Source: an uncultured Treponema sp.
GTDB taxonomy: Bacteria > Spirochaetota > Spirochaetia > Treponematales > Treponemataceae
Assembly (NCBI RefSeq): GCF_938029485.1
Contig: NZ_CALHGC010000342.1
Location: 1-6,759, forward strand
DNA: 6,759 bases
Direction of reading: 5' to 3'
Shown: piece by piece, positions 1-6,298 of the stretch
How the letters are laid out: each line of letters opens with the position of its first letter
Position numbering within the stretch: the first letter of the stretch is position 1
The notes under the pieces: generated by a model
Told to the model about the DNA's origin: nothing
What the model saw: the letters and a program-made list of their open reading frames with translations, nothing else
The model's database searches: none
Translations under genes and position numbers: made by a program

Positions 1-109
1 CGGATATAATGAATAATTTCCTTACAGAAAAAGCCGATAGGCTTTCAGTTTTTGGACAGCCTCTATCAATTCATAACACAGACGACTCGGAATTTTGGAT
101 AGCGAGCCC
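1..109. other. Left-edge intergenic stretch or tail of an upstream gene
   Basis: No gene can be called with confidence here. Two + frames close at once (TAA at 7-9 and at 14-16). The third is open from the edge to TGA at 111-113, giving up to 36 codons that resemble nothing I recognise. An upstream gene could therefore end at 9, 16 or 113. The first two fit better with the hairpin at 30-45 and the promoter at 110-138, giving a stop, terminator, promoter, gene order. A perfect TATAAT occurs at 5-10, but any -35 element would lie outside the window. Confidence 0.35.
30..53. terminator. Possible short hairpin terminator upstream of the operon
   Basis: AAAGCC (30-35) and GGCTTT (40-45) form a perfect 6-bp stem with a GATA loop. 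On the + strand a T-run follows three bases later (49-53). On the - strand the stem runs straight into five T's, which is the better terminator geometry, so it could act in either direction. The stem is short and only half G/C, so termination would be weak. Its position, after early stops and before a promoter, is the main reason to list it. Confidence 0.3.
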
Positions 110-138
110 TTGACCTAACGTAATCTTGCGCATACACT
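110..138 (+). promoter_or_regulatory. Predicted sigma70-type promoter for the operon
   Basis: TTGACC (110-115) matches the -35 consensus at five of six positions. TACACT (133-138) matches the -10 consensus at four of six. The spacer is the ideal 17 nt. A start 6-8 nt after the -10 box would fall near 144-146, on or just before the ATG at 146. It is the best promoter I can see by eye and sits at the head of seven co-directional, tightly packed genes. No operator-like repeat is evident around it. Confidence 0.5.
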
Positions 139-145
139 CTATCGG

Positions 146-562
146 ATGAATAAGAAAACGGTTGCCGCCTATTGTGCCGCTTTTGTGTATGAAACAATAA
201 AAATCTTTTATATTGCATTTTTTTACGCAAAACCTCTGCAAGAATCGGTATTTTTTAGACATAGCGCATTTGCGTCACTTTGTATGCCGGTACTGTTGTG
301 GCTGATGCTCGCATTAAACGAAAAAGCATTCCATTGGGCGCTCTATACCGCCGCATTATTCAAATTAACCGCCGTTTGTGCGGAGTTCCTCTATATTTTT
401 CAACGAGGATTTGCTATAATAAAAACCGTCTTTAACTCGGTACAGAGCAGCAGCCTCGATTTTTCAAAGGAAGTTCTGTTTTTCCTTGCAGCCGATACGG
501 TACTGTTGTTCTATTCATTTATAAAGGGGAGTATGTATTATGCAAATAATACCGATTGCTAG
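146..562 (+). CDS. Unknown small multi-pass membrane protein
   Basis: This 138-residue protein is very hydrophobic, with about four likely membrane segments near residues 8-28, 40-57, 62-84 and 108-127. Lys-rich residues 3-4 at the N-terminus suggest a cytoplasmic start. I recognise no family, motif or catalytic residue. The ATG at 146 has no Shine-Dalgarno sequence, and the predicted transcription start lies at or next to it, so translation may be leaderless. The frame is open only back to 119 and contains no earlier ATG. The 3' end overlaps the ATPase gene by 23 nt, which usually means coupled translation and often related function. ParA/MinD-type ATPases commonly act at membranes, so a partnership is plausible, but that is inferred only from position. 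Confidence 0.65.
   Translation: MNKKTVAAYCAAFVYETIKIFYIAFFYAKPLQESVFFRHSAFASLCMPVLLWLMLALNEKAFHWALYTAALFKLTAVCAEFLYIFQRGFAIIKTVFNSVQSSSLDFSKEVLFFLAADTVLLFYSFIKGSMYYANNTDC
524..531 (+). promoter_or_regulatory. Shine-Dalgarno sequence fixing the ATPase start
   Basis: AAGGGGAG lies 8 nt before the ATG at 540, inside the end of the preceding gene. It supports 540 as the start. A nearer ATG at 533 is out of frame with the ATPase and too close to the site. Confidence 0.7.
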
Positions 563-1685
563 CGGAAAGGGAGGGGTCGGGAAAAGTCTCCTTTCCGCGA
601 ATCTTGCCATTGCACTCGGACAAGCAGGAAAAAACGTTCTGGTTGCCGATCTTGATTTAGGCGCATCAAATCTTCATTTAGTCCTCGGCCAGCAATCGAA
701 CACACACGGAATCGGTACTTTTTTATCGGGGAATTCGTCATTTGAAGACATTATCGTAAACACGGGATACCCGAATGTACGTTTTCTTCCGGGCGATTCC
801 GAAATTCCCGGCTTCGCGGCCTTAAAAGCATCCGATAAAAACAGCTTAATCAAAAATATGCTTAAAACGGATGCGGACTATCTGATACTTGACCTCGGAG
901 CGGGAACACACCTCGGTATTCTGGATTTCTTTTTACTCTCTCCGCAAGGCATTGTCGTTACCGCGCCGTCGGTTACCGCAATACTGAATGCATATCTCTT
1001 CCTAAAAAATGTCGTATTCCGTATGCTCTACGGAACCTTTAAGCGGAACAGCCCCGGTTTTAAATATTTGGAAAAACTCAAGTCGGACTCCTCGTCCATG
1101 CAGCGAATGTACATTCCCCGCATCATCACCGAGCTGGAAAAAGTCGACCCTAAAAATGCCGAATTGTTTTTATCCAATTTGCGGAAGTTTAAGCCGCGGC
1201 TTATTATGAATATGCTCGACGACCCGAAAGATGCCGATAAGGCCTTAAAAATTCGCCGGTCATGCCAAGAATACCTCAACATCAACCTTGAACACCTCGG
1301 CGTTATTTATCGGGATACGATACAGGATACGGCGCTTGCATCGCGTTTACCGGTCATTATTTATAAACCTCAGGCGATGGTATCTCAGGCAATCTACCGC
1401 ATTGCCGACAAAATTCTGCAGTCCGAAACCGAAATCTTTCAAAATGCGGCAGATTACGCCGAATATACCGACGAAACGTTTCAGTCCGCCGAACTGGAGG
1501 CTGAAACCGACTTCCGTTCAAAAATGGGATATATCGAAGACCTTATCGGCAGCGAGGCACTGTCGATGAGCGATATTGCCGAAATGCTCAAGAGTCAACA
1601 ATATGAGATTTCCGTTTTAAAGAAAGAAAATGCTTTGTTAAAGAGGAAAATAAAAACAGCCCTTGAACAAGGGTATCGGATATAA
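540..1685 (+). CDS. MinD/FlhG-like ParA-superfamily ATPase with C-terminal coiled coil
   Basis: This is a 381-residue cytoplasmic P-loop ATPase of the MinD/ParA (SIMIBI) class. The deviant Walker A motif GKGGVGKS lies at residues 9-16, with the signature Lys10 and the catalytic-loop Lys15. Switch I is DLDLGASNLH at 37-46, and Walker B is LILDLGAG at 115-122. The DLGAGT signature and an insertion of about 50 residues (roughly 160-210) are, as I recall, typical of a FlhG-related clade in spirochetes and deltaproteobacteria, not of true MinD or chromosomal ParA. Such ATPases switch between a membrane- or partner-bound ATP dimer and a free form to place structures in the cell. The C-terminus is unusual: an acidic stretch (about 300-330), then a helix (about 346-376) with heptad-like I/L spacing and many Lys. 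No ParB, MinE or FlhF gene is visible. The gene overlaps the membrane-protein gene before it and abuts the FapA gene after it. A role in flagellar or polar placement is inference. Confidence 0.88.
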   Translation: MQIIPIASGKGGVGKSLLSANLAIALGQAGKNVLVADLDLGASNLHLVLGQQSNTHGIGTFLSGNSSFEDIIVNTGYPNVRFLPGDSEIPGFAALKASDKNSLIKNMLKTDADYLILDLGAGTHLGILDFFLLSPQGIVVTAPSVTAILNAYLFLKNVVFRMLYGTFKRNSPGFKYLEKLKSDSSSMQRMYIPRIITELEKVDPKNAELFLSNLRKFKPRLIMNMLDDPKDADKALKIRRSCQEYLNINLEHLGVIYRDTIQDTALASRLPVIIYKPQAMVSQAIYRIADKILQSETEIFQNAADYAEYTDETFQSAELEAETDFRSKMGYIEDLIGSEALSMSDIAEMLKSQQYEISVLKKENALLKRKIKTALEQGYRI

Positions 1686-3899
1686 GTGCGGTATGGTATG
1701 AAGTGGACGATAAAACAAAACGAGAGAAATAAAAAGTGGTATTTTTCCGTCAGCGACGTAGAAAATAAAGAAAACTGCGTATTTCCCGGCTACGAAGAGA
1801 TCATGGAGCAAGCTCGAAAAAACGGACTTTCTACCGAAAACCTCATCAACGCACAACAGTTTGAACGCTATTTTGATAAGATATTATATGGAAAGACACT
1901 ACCGCTTCCCCTCGAAATCGAACTTGAGCCTTCTTTTGACGCACGCCTGATTATCGATCCGGACAAAACTACGGCAACGTTGTATATCAGAAAAGCAAAA
2001 GACGAACCGCGCAATATTGATAAAAAACTGATTACAACGATGCTCAATAACAGCCGCATTGTACATATCGATTTTAAAGCGCTGGACGAAAAAATAAATG
2101 CTTTTCTCGAAACTCCCGATCGGGAAATTGAACTTATTGTTGTAGAAGGCACATTGCCCGGGCGGGGAAAGGATCGAACGCTTATCCCGCATATTACAAA
2201 ATTGGACGAGGCAGAAGATATCCTGTTCCGTAAAAAACTGCTCCATGCGGTAGAAACAGCCCGTGAGCAGCCGCAGATGATATACGACAAAGACTTTCCG
2301 CTTTCAGAAGCGCAAACTCTTTCGGTTGTTGCAAAGCACGATTTGTTGTACGAATTTTCAAAATCGGAACTCGGTACAAGCGGCGCAGATATTTACGGTA
2401 ACGCCATTCCGGGATTGCCGGGCAACGACCCCTTTGTGCTCGATTTGCGAAATATCACGCAAACTAACGACGAATTAAAGGCGGGATGCAATGGGATTCT
2501 TTTGTCGGCGGAAAGCCCCGACGGACTTAAGCTGCGTATTATTCCCTACAAAGACGCGACGGTTAAAGCCGCTATCAGCGACGATAAAATGGAAGCATCT
2601 CTCATTCTCGAATCGGGCAGAGGGGCGGGAGCACGACTTTCGCTTTCACGGTTAAAAAAAGCTTTAGACGAAGTAAACCTGCCGCCCAACCGATATACTG
2701 ACAAAATACTGCGAGATGCCATTTACGAAGCACGCCTTTCTTCCGCACCGATTGAATTTACCGTCAGCAGAGGCATACAGCCGGTGGCTCCGCATTCGTA
2801 CCAATTCGACTGGAAAGTGGATTTCGGCCATTCAAACTCCGTATCGGTAAAGCGAGGGGAGACGCTGCTGGAAGCGACATTTCGGGAAACCGGCGAAAAA
2901 GGCTCCGATGTATTCGGCAACACTATTGAAATTAATACGGCCGCACTGTTAAAGCTGCCCCAAACCGACAACACAATCCGCGTTATCAAGCAGGGAAGAA
3001 AGATTTCATTTGTGGCGGCAGTACACGGAGAATTAGTACGGACCCCGGAAAAACTCAAGATACTCAATTCAAAGATTATCGATACCGATGTGAATAAAGA
3101 AACCGGCGATATTATCTTTGCAGGCGATGTGATTATCAACGGAGATATCGACGCGGATCGCAGCGTAAAGGCAGGAGGGTGTTTAACCGTCAACGGAGAT
3201 GCGGGCGTATCGCTGGTATATACCAAGGAATCGCTTTTAATGAACGGCGGCATACGCGGAGAAAGCCGCGGTACGGTGTGGGCAAAGAATACAATAGCGC
3301 TCCATTTTGCTGAAACGGCACGGCTGTTCGCCGGCGGAGATATTTATATTAACGAATATAGCTTCCGCTGCGTTGTTAAAACAAACGGCAAACTGGTTAT
3401 GAATGGAGAGCCGGGCAGCTTTATCGGCGGGAATGCTCATGCGGCCCGCGGTATCAGTGTACGCAATTTAGGCGACTACAAGACTGTTCGCACGATTATC
3501 TCTTTTGGACAAGACTACCTCATAAAGGACAAAATTGAGGTATACGAAAAACAGACGCAGGAAAACCTGCTGGAAATAGCTCGTATAGAAGCGGAGTTAA
3601 ACGATGCCGAAACCCCTGCCGACCGTATCCAAGAGCTGCGGGAACAAAAGGTCATATTGCTTAAATCAAATACGGCATTGGGCATAAAAATTTTTAAACT
3701 TAAAGAGAATTTTGAATCGCATATCCCTTCGGAAATAAAGATAACCGGCACCATATACCCGGGCGTTATTTTGGAAAGCCACGGCAGATATTATGAAGTA
3801 CGCGAACCGGCTTCGCACGTCATATTTACCTTCGATCAAAAGCAAGGCAGAATAATCTGCAAGCAAATTGAAGATAAAATCGAGCTTACAGCGGAATAA
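1686..3899 (+). CDS. FapA (DUF342) family protein, long form with duplicated N-terminal unit
   Basis: The protein has about 737 residues. Residues 1-80 are a leader of unknown type. Two similar units follow, about 83-292 and 293-470; each ends in a G..G.D.(Y/F)GN.I motif (230-241 and 403-414). Residues 477-605 are rich in short beta turns (GDVIINGDI, GGCLTVNGD, GGDIYINE), as in the right-handed beta-helix core of FapA and bactofilin-like proteins. Residues 611-680 form a charged coiled coil, and 681-720 a small beta-rich end. No signal peptide or membrane segment is seen, so it should be cytosolic. In Vibrio, FapA is tied to flagellar assembly and polar localisation; other DUF342 proteins are uncharacterised. 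The start is uncertain. GTG at 1686 directly follows the preceding TAA, with AAGGG 12 nt upstream. An in-frame ATG at 1698 would remove four residues but has a poorly placed ribosome site. Termination-reinitiation from the ATPase gene would suit either start. Confidence 0.82.
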   Translation: MRYGMKWTIKQNERNKKWYFSVSDVENKENCVFPGYEEIMEQARKNGLSTENLINAQQFERYFDKILYGKTLPLPLEIELEPSFDARLIIDPDKTTATLYIRKAKDEPRNIDKKLITTMLNNSRIVHIDFKALDEKINAFLETPDREIELIVVEGTLPGRGKDRTLIPHITKLDEAEDILFRKKLLHAVETAREQPQMIYDKDFPLSEAQTLSVVAKHDLLYEFSKSELGTSGADIYGNAIPGLPGNDPFVLDLRNITQTNDELKAGCNGILLSAESPDGLKLRIIPYKDATVKAAISDDKMEASLILESGRGAGARLSLSRLKKALDEVNLPPNRYTDKILRDAIYEARLSSAPIEFTVSRGIQPVAPHSYQFDWKVDFGHSNSVSVKRGETLLEATFRETGEKGSDVFGNTIEINTAALLKLPQTDNTIRVIKQGRKISFVAAVHGELVRTPEKLKILNSKIIDTDVNKETGDIIFAGDVIINGDIDADRSVKAGGCLTVNGDAGVSLVYTKESLLMNGGIRGESRGTVWAKNTIALHFAETARLFAGGDIYINEYSFRCVVKTNGKLVMNGEPGSFIGGNAHAARGISVRNLGDYKTVRTIISFGQDYLIKDKIEVYEKQTQENLLEIARIEAELNDAETPADRIQELREQKVILLKSNTALGIKIFKLKENFESHIPSEIKITGTIYPGVILESHGRYYEVREPASHVIFTFDQKQGRIICKQIEDKIELTAE

Positions 3900-3905
3900 G
3901 AGGTG
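3898..3905 (+). promoter_or_regulatory. Ribosome binding site of lgt
   Basis: AAGAGGTG overlaps the stop codon of the FapA gene. It lies 5 nt before ATG 3911 and 8 nt before the in-frame ATG 3914. Spacing slightly favours the second Met, which would shorten Lgt by one residue. Confidence 0.6.
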
Positions 3906-3910
3906 TTTTT

Positions 3911-4897
3911 ATGATGTGTGCTATCCAATATCCGTCGCAGATAAAGCCGGAGATCATTCCCGGCTTCCCGTTATTACGGTGGTACGGTTTGATGTACCTC
4001 GTTGCCTTTATGATAGCGTTTGCACTGTTTAAAGTGCAAGTTAAAAAAGGTGAATTGCAACGATATGCAAAAAGTGAAAAACCTATCACAAATGAAGATA
4101 TTATCGACTTTTTTACATGGTCGCTTTTCGGATTGATGCTCGGCGCGCGGATTTTTGCAACCCTTGTATATGAACCGACATGGCTTTATTGGCAAAAGCC
4201 GTGGCTGATCTTTTGGCCGTTTTCCGAATCGCGCCAATGGACGGGCTTGCAGGGAATGTCGTACCACGGAGGTTTTATCGGCTGCTTCCTAGGCGCTATC
4301 CTCTGGACAAAGCGGCATAAGCAGGATTTTTTTGCGTGGGCGGATACCGCAGCGGCGGGAATACCGCTCGGCTATACCTTCGGCCGTATAGGAAACTTTT
4401 TAAACGGAGAGCTCTACGGCAGAATAACTACAAGCCCTATCGGAATGCTCTTTCCGTCGGTGCCGCTGTACGACTGCTTTCCCGTTAAAGAAGCATGGGT
4501 ACGGGACTTTGCCGCCAAAGCAGGCGTTGCCATACAGGAGGGCGCGCAGTATGTCAACCTGCCCCGCCATCCGAGCCAGCTGTACGAGGCGCTTTTTGAA
4601 GGAGTCCTTCTCTGGATTGCCGTATGGCTGGTACGCAATAAAAAACCGTTTAACGGTTTTTTATTTTGTTTTTATACAATCGGTTACGGCGTTGTCCGCT
4701 TTTTTATCGAATACTTCCGCCAACCCGATTATGAGCTGGGATTTCGGATTGCCGCCACAGACGAGGCAAACATCTATCTTTTTAGCTCGTTTAAGAATAT
4801 TTCCACCGGACAAATATTTTGTTTTATGATGATTGCAGGCGGCCTTATCGGGATCGCTCTTTTAGCTCAATATAATCGGAAGCGGAACCATGAATAA
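3911..4897 (+). CDS. lgt: Prolipoprotein diacylglyceryl transferase (Lgt)
   Basis: Lgt is the inner-membrane enzyme that moves a diacylglyceryl group from phosphatidylglycerol to the lipobox Cys of prolipoproteins, the first step of lipoprotein maturation. At 328 residues it is somewhat longer than the E. coli protein. Family landmarks appear in order: LRWYGLMYL at 22-30, the conserved His in YHGG at 118-121, the signature GRIGNFLNGELYGR at 158-171, HPSQLYE at 220-226, and YGVVRFFIEYFRQPD at 259-273 with the essential-type Arg263 and Glu267. About seven membrane segments are expected, including the last near 302-319. The region between the signature and HPSQLYE (172-219) is a long periplasmic-side loop, as in E. 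coli. It lies 11 nt after the FapA gene and overlaps the next gene by 8 nt. Spirochetes depend heavily on lipoproteins, so the gene is probably essential. A perfect inverted repeat lies inside it at 4637-4665. Confidence 0.97.
   Translation: MMCAIQYPSQIKPEIIPGFPLLRWYGLMYLVAFMIAFALFKVQVKKGELQRYAKSEKPITNEDIIDFFTWSLFGLMLGARIFATLVYEPTWLYWQKPWLIFWPFSESRQWTGLQGMSYHGGFIGCFLGAILWTKRHKQDFFAWADTAAAGIPLGYTFGRIGNFLNGELYGRITTSPIGMLFPSVPLYDCFPVKEAWVRDFAAKAGVAIQEGAQYVNLPRHPSQLYEALFEGVLLWIAVWLVRNKKPFNGFLFCFYTIGYGVVRFFIEYFRQPDYELGFRIAATDEANIYLFSSFKNISTGQIFCFMMIAGGLIGIALLAQYNRKRNHE
4637..4665. repeat. Perfect 14-bp inverted repeat (terminator-like) inside lgt
   Basis: The left arm AATAAAAAACCGTT (4637-4650) and the right arm AACGGTTTTTTATT (4652-4665) are exact reverse complements around a single T at 4651. 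On the + strand the CCG/CGG core sits in an A-tract and U-tract hairpin, and T-rich sequence continues to about 4673. That is the form of an intrinsic terminator, and it is nearly symmetric, so it could work on both strands. It is in frame over Lgt residues 243-252, where Asn-Lys-Lys-Pro and Phe-Asn-Gly-Phe-Leu are encoded. The G/C core is only 3 bp, so its strength is doubtful. Confidence 0.6.
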
Positions 4898-5354
4898 GCA
4901 GTTATTACCTAAAAACGGCAGGAAAGATATATTCACATTCTCACTCCTTTCATCCGGAACACGGATATGGTACGCCGTTATGTCGTTGTGTATTATTGCA
5001 GCTGCCGTCCTTATGTATATTGAACGGCATCGATTGCCGGTGTTGGGAATCGTATTGGGTTGTTTTTCGCTGTTTGTGCTGTGCTATGTGGATCGGTGGC
5101 GCTTTAATTGTCAGGAAAAAACGATAGAATACAGAGTCGGTCTTATTTTTCTTGCTCTGCACAAGCAGTATTCCTTTTCAGACATCGAAAAAGCCGAAAC
5201 CGAACGCTTTATCAAAGGTCTGTTGAAAACGGAGTTTATAAAATGCGTGCTGTGTTTACGCACCGGAGAAAAGAAAACGGTCGCCATTTTCCCTGCACGT
5301 AACAAAGTCCTCGAACGGCACTGGGAAACACTCACCGCATTTTTTGCCGGTTAG
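4890..5354 (+). CDS. Unknown protein with two membrane segments and a C-terminal soluble domain
   Basis: This 154-residue protein starts inside the end of lgt (8-nt overlap), with a modest GGAAG ribosome site 7 nt before the ATG. About 24 N-terminal residues are followed by two membrane segments near 25-44 and 50-67, joined by a short basic turn (ERHR). Residues 69-154 are soluble and of alternating beta character, ending in a helix (about 139-152). This layout resembles bacterial PH-domain (bPH) membrane proteins, but I see no decisive motif, so no family is assigned. With both ends cytoplasmic, the C-terminal domain would face inside. Translational coupling to lgt suggests an envelope role, which is inference only. 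Confidence 0.7.
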   Translation: MNKQLLPKNGRKDIFTFSLLSSGTRIWYAVMSLCIIAAAVLMYIERHRLPVLGIVLGCFSLFVLCYVDRWRFNCQEKTIEYRVGLIFLALHKQYSFSDIEKAETERFIKGLLKTEFIKCVLCLRTGEKKTVAIFPARNKVLERHWETLTAFFAG

Positions 5355-5365
5355 GAAAAGAGAGA
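5353..5365 (+). promoter_or_regulatory. Purine-rich ribosome site favouring the 5374 start of the Rpn gene
   Basis: An AGGAAAAGAGAGA tract begins in the stop codon of the preceding gene and ends 8 nt before ATG 5374. The in-frame alternative, TTG at 5344, lies upstream of this tract inside the previous gene and adds ten residues not expected at the family's N-terminus. Confidence 0.6.
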
Positions 5366-5373
5366 CTATCGAT

Positions 5374-6276
5374 ATGCAAGAAACAGTGCCGAATCGCAAT
5401 TATAAAGATTCAGTGTTTGTCGATCTTTTTAGTGAAGATGAAAAAGCACGAGAAAATTTTTTGTCGCTCTACAATGCTTTACATAATACTCATCTAAATT
5501 CTATAGAAAGAATTAAGAACATACGTCTTGATCAAGTGCTCTATATGACTTTTTATAATGATGTATCATATTTAGTTGAAGATAAAATTATTCTACTTGC
5601 TGAACATCAATCTACTATAAATGAAAATATGCCGATACGCTGTCTGGAATACGTAGTGCGGCTCTATGAGCAACTCTATGATGCAAAAGAAAAATATAGC
5701 CGCCAATTGTTGAAAATACCGACACCGGAATTTTATGTATTTTATAATGGGGTTGAACCGCTTCCGCAAGAATATACGCTTAAATTATCGGATGCATTTT
5801 TGCATAAAATAGAATCGCCCTCGCTTGAATTATGTGTAAATGTGATTAATATTAATAGTGAGAGGCGCCATAGTTTATTGGAAAAATGTCAGCCGATACA
5901 TGAATACAGTCTTTTTGTAGACATCATTCGTAGATATAAAGCACATGATCCGGTCAGCGGTTTTCAAAAGGCAATAGCCTACTGCATACAGCATAATATT
6001 TTGAAAGACTACCTGCAGCGAAAGACCAAGGAGGTTATCAATATGTTATTAGCAGAATATGATTATGCTACTGATATAGCAGTACAGAGAGAAGAAGCAG
6101 GCAGAATAGCTTTTGCTCAAGGTATGGAACGGGGTATGGAACGAGGTATGGAACGAGGCTCTCTTCAAGCAAAATTGGAAACAGCACGCCTGATGCTTCA
6201 ACGCAATTACCCTATAGCGGAAGTTTGTCTTATGACCGGTCTTACTGAGGAAGATATTGAATCAATTCATAATTAA
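5374..6276 (+). CDS. Rpn family PD-(D/E)XK nuclease / putative transposase
   Basis: The protein has 300 residues from ATG 5374. It belongs to the Rpn (recombination-promoting nuclease) group, often annotated as putative transposase or PDDEXK nuclease-family transposase and common in oral treponemes. The N-terminus YKDSVFVDLFSE (10-21) is typical. The likely catalytic core is Asp63 in YNDVSY, then Glu77 and Gln79 in LAEHQS, an E-x-Q version of the E-x-K motif, followed by the usual INENMPIRCLEYV stretch. Residues 119-160 are the family's FYVFYNG region. The C-terminus carries three tandem GMER units (250-261) and a helical end with MTGLTEEDIESI. E. coli Rpn proteins cut DNA and raise RecA-independent recombination; a real transposase role is unproven. 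Base composition is clearly lower in G+C than upstream (28% by hand count over 5401-5520), suggesting acquisition. No terminal inverted repeats or target duplications are evident, so I do not call an IS. It appears intact. Confidence 0.88.
   Translation: MQETVPNRNYKDSVFVDLFSEDEKARENFLSLYNALHNTHLNSIERIKNIRLDQVLYMTFYNDVSYLVEDKIILLAEHQSTINENMPIRCLEYVVRLYEQLYDAKEKYSRQLLKIPTPEFYVFYNGVEPLPQEYTLKLSDAFLHKIESPSLELCVNVININSERRHSLLEKCQPIHEYSLFVDIIRRYKAHDPVSGFQKAIAYCIQHNILKDYLQRKTKEVINMLLAEYDYATDIAVQREEAGRIAFAQGMERGMERGMERGSLQAKLETARLMLQRNYPIAEVCLMTGLTEEDIESIHN
6121..6156 (+). repeat. Three tandem 12-nt repeats inside the Rpn gene
   Basis: GGTATGGAACGG (6121-6132) is followed by two identical copies of GGTATGGAACGA (6133-6144, 6145-6156), each encoding Gly-Met-Glu-Arg. 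Because the unit is a multiple of three, copy-number change would lengthen or shorten the protein without breaking the frame. Glycine-spaced repeats at this point are, as I recall, common in this family and vary between paralogues. Confidence 0.9.
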
Positions 6277-6287
6277 GAATTAGTATT

Positions 6288-6293
6288 AGGGAG
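6288..6293 (+). promoter_or_regulatory. Ribosome binding site of nrdR
   Basis: AGGGAG lies 5 nt before ATG 6299, in the 22-nt gap after the Rpn gene. It is close to consensus and sets the nrdR start, with the zinc-ribbon Cys at residues 3 and 6 as the family expects. Confidence 0.75.
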
Positions 6294-6298
6294 AATAT

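Noticed and set aside
9..113. A 34-codon reading frame from ATG 9 with TATAAT beside it as a small gene
   Set aside because: There is no ribosome site in view, the frame runs open to the window edge, the product resembles nothing known, and the length is easily reached by chance.
71..262. 63-codon reading frame on the - strand across the operon start
   Set aside because: It runs antisense to the promoter and the first membrane-protein gene, and its product shows no family features.
540..1685. Calling the ATPase a chromosome-partition ParA
   Set aside because: No ParB gene or parS-like repeats are visible, and the DLGAGT signature plus the insertion fit a FlhG-related clade better.
2723..3253. 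176-codon - strand reading frame opposite the FapA gene
   Set aside because: It is a Ser/Pro-rich shadow of the FapA frame, without motifs or a ribosome site; the + strand protein is clearly the real one.
6261..6283. AATTC/GAATT inverted repeat after the Rpn gene as a terminator
   Set aside because: The stem is only 5 bp, almost all A/T, has an 8-nt loop and is not followed by a T-run.
6257..6286. TTGAAT, 18 nt, TAGTAT as an nrdR promoter
   Set aside because: Both boxes are weak, the stretch is A/T-rich so such matches are expected by chance, and the predicted start (about 6293) would remove the ribosome binding site at 6288-6293.
5355..6298. Complete insertion sequence around the Rpn gene
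   Set aside because: I could find no terminal inverted repeats or flanking target duplication in the short gaps on either side.
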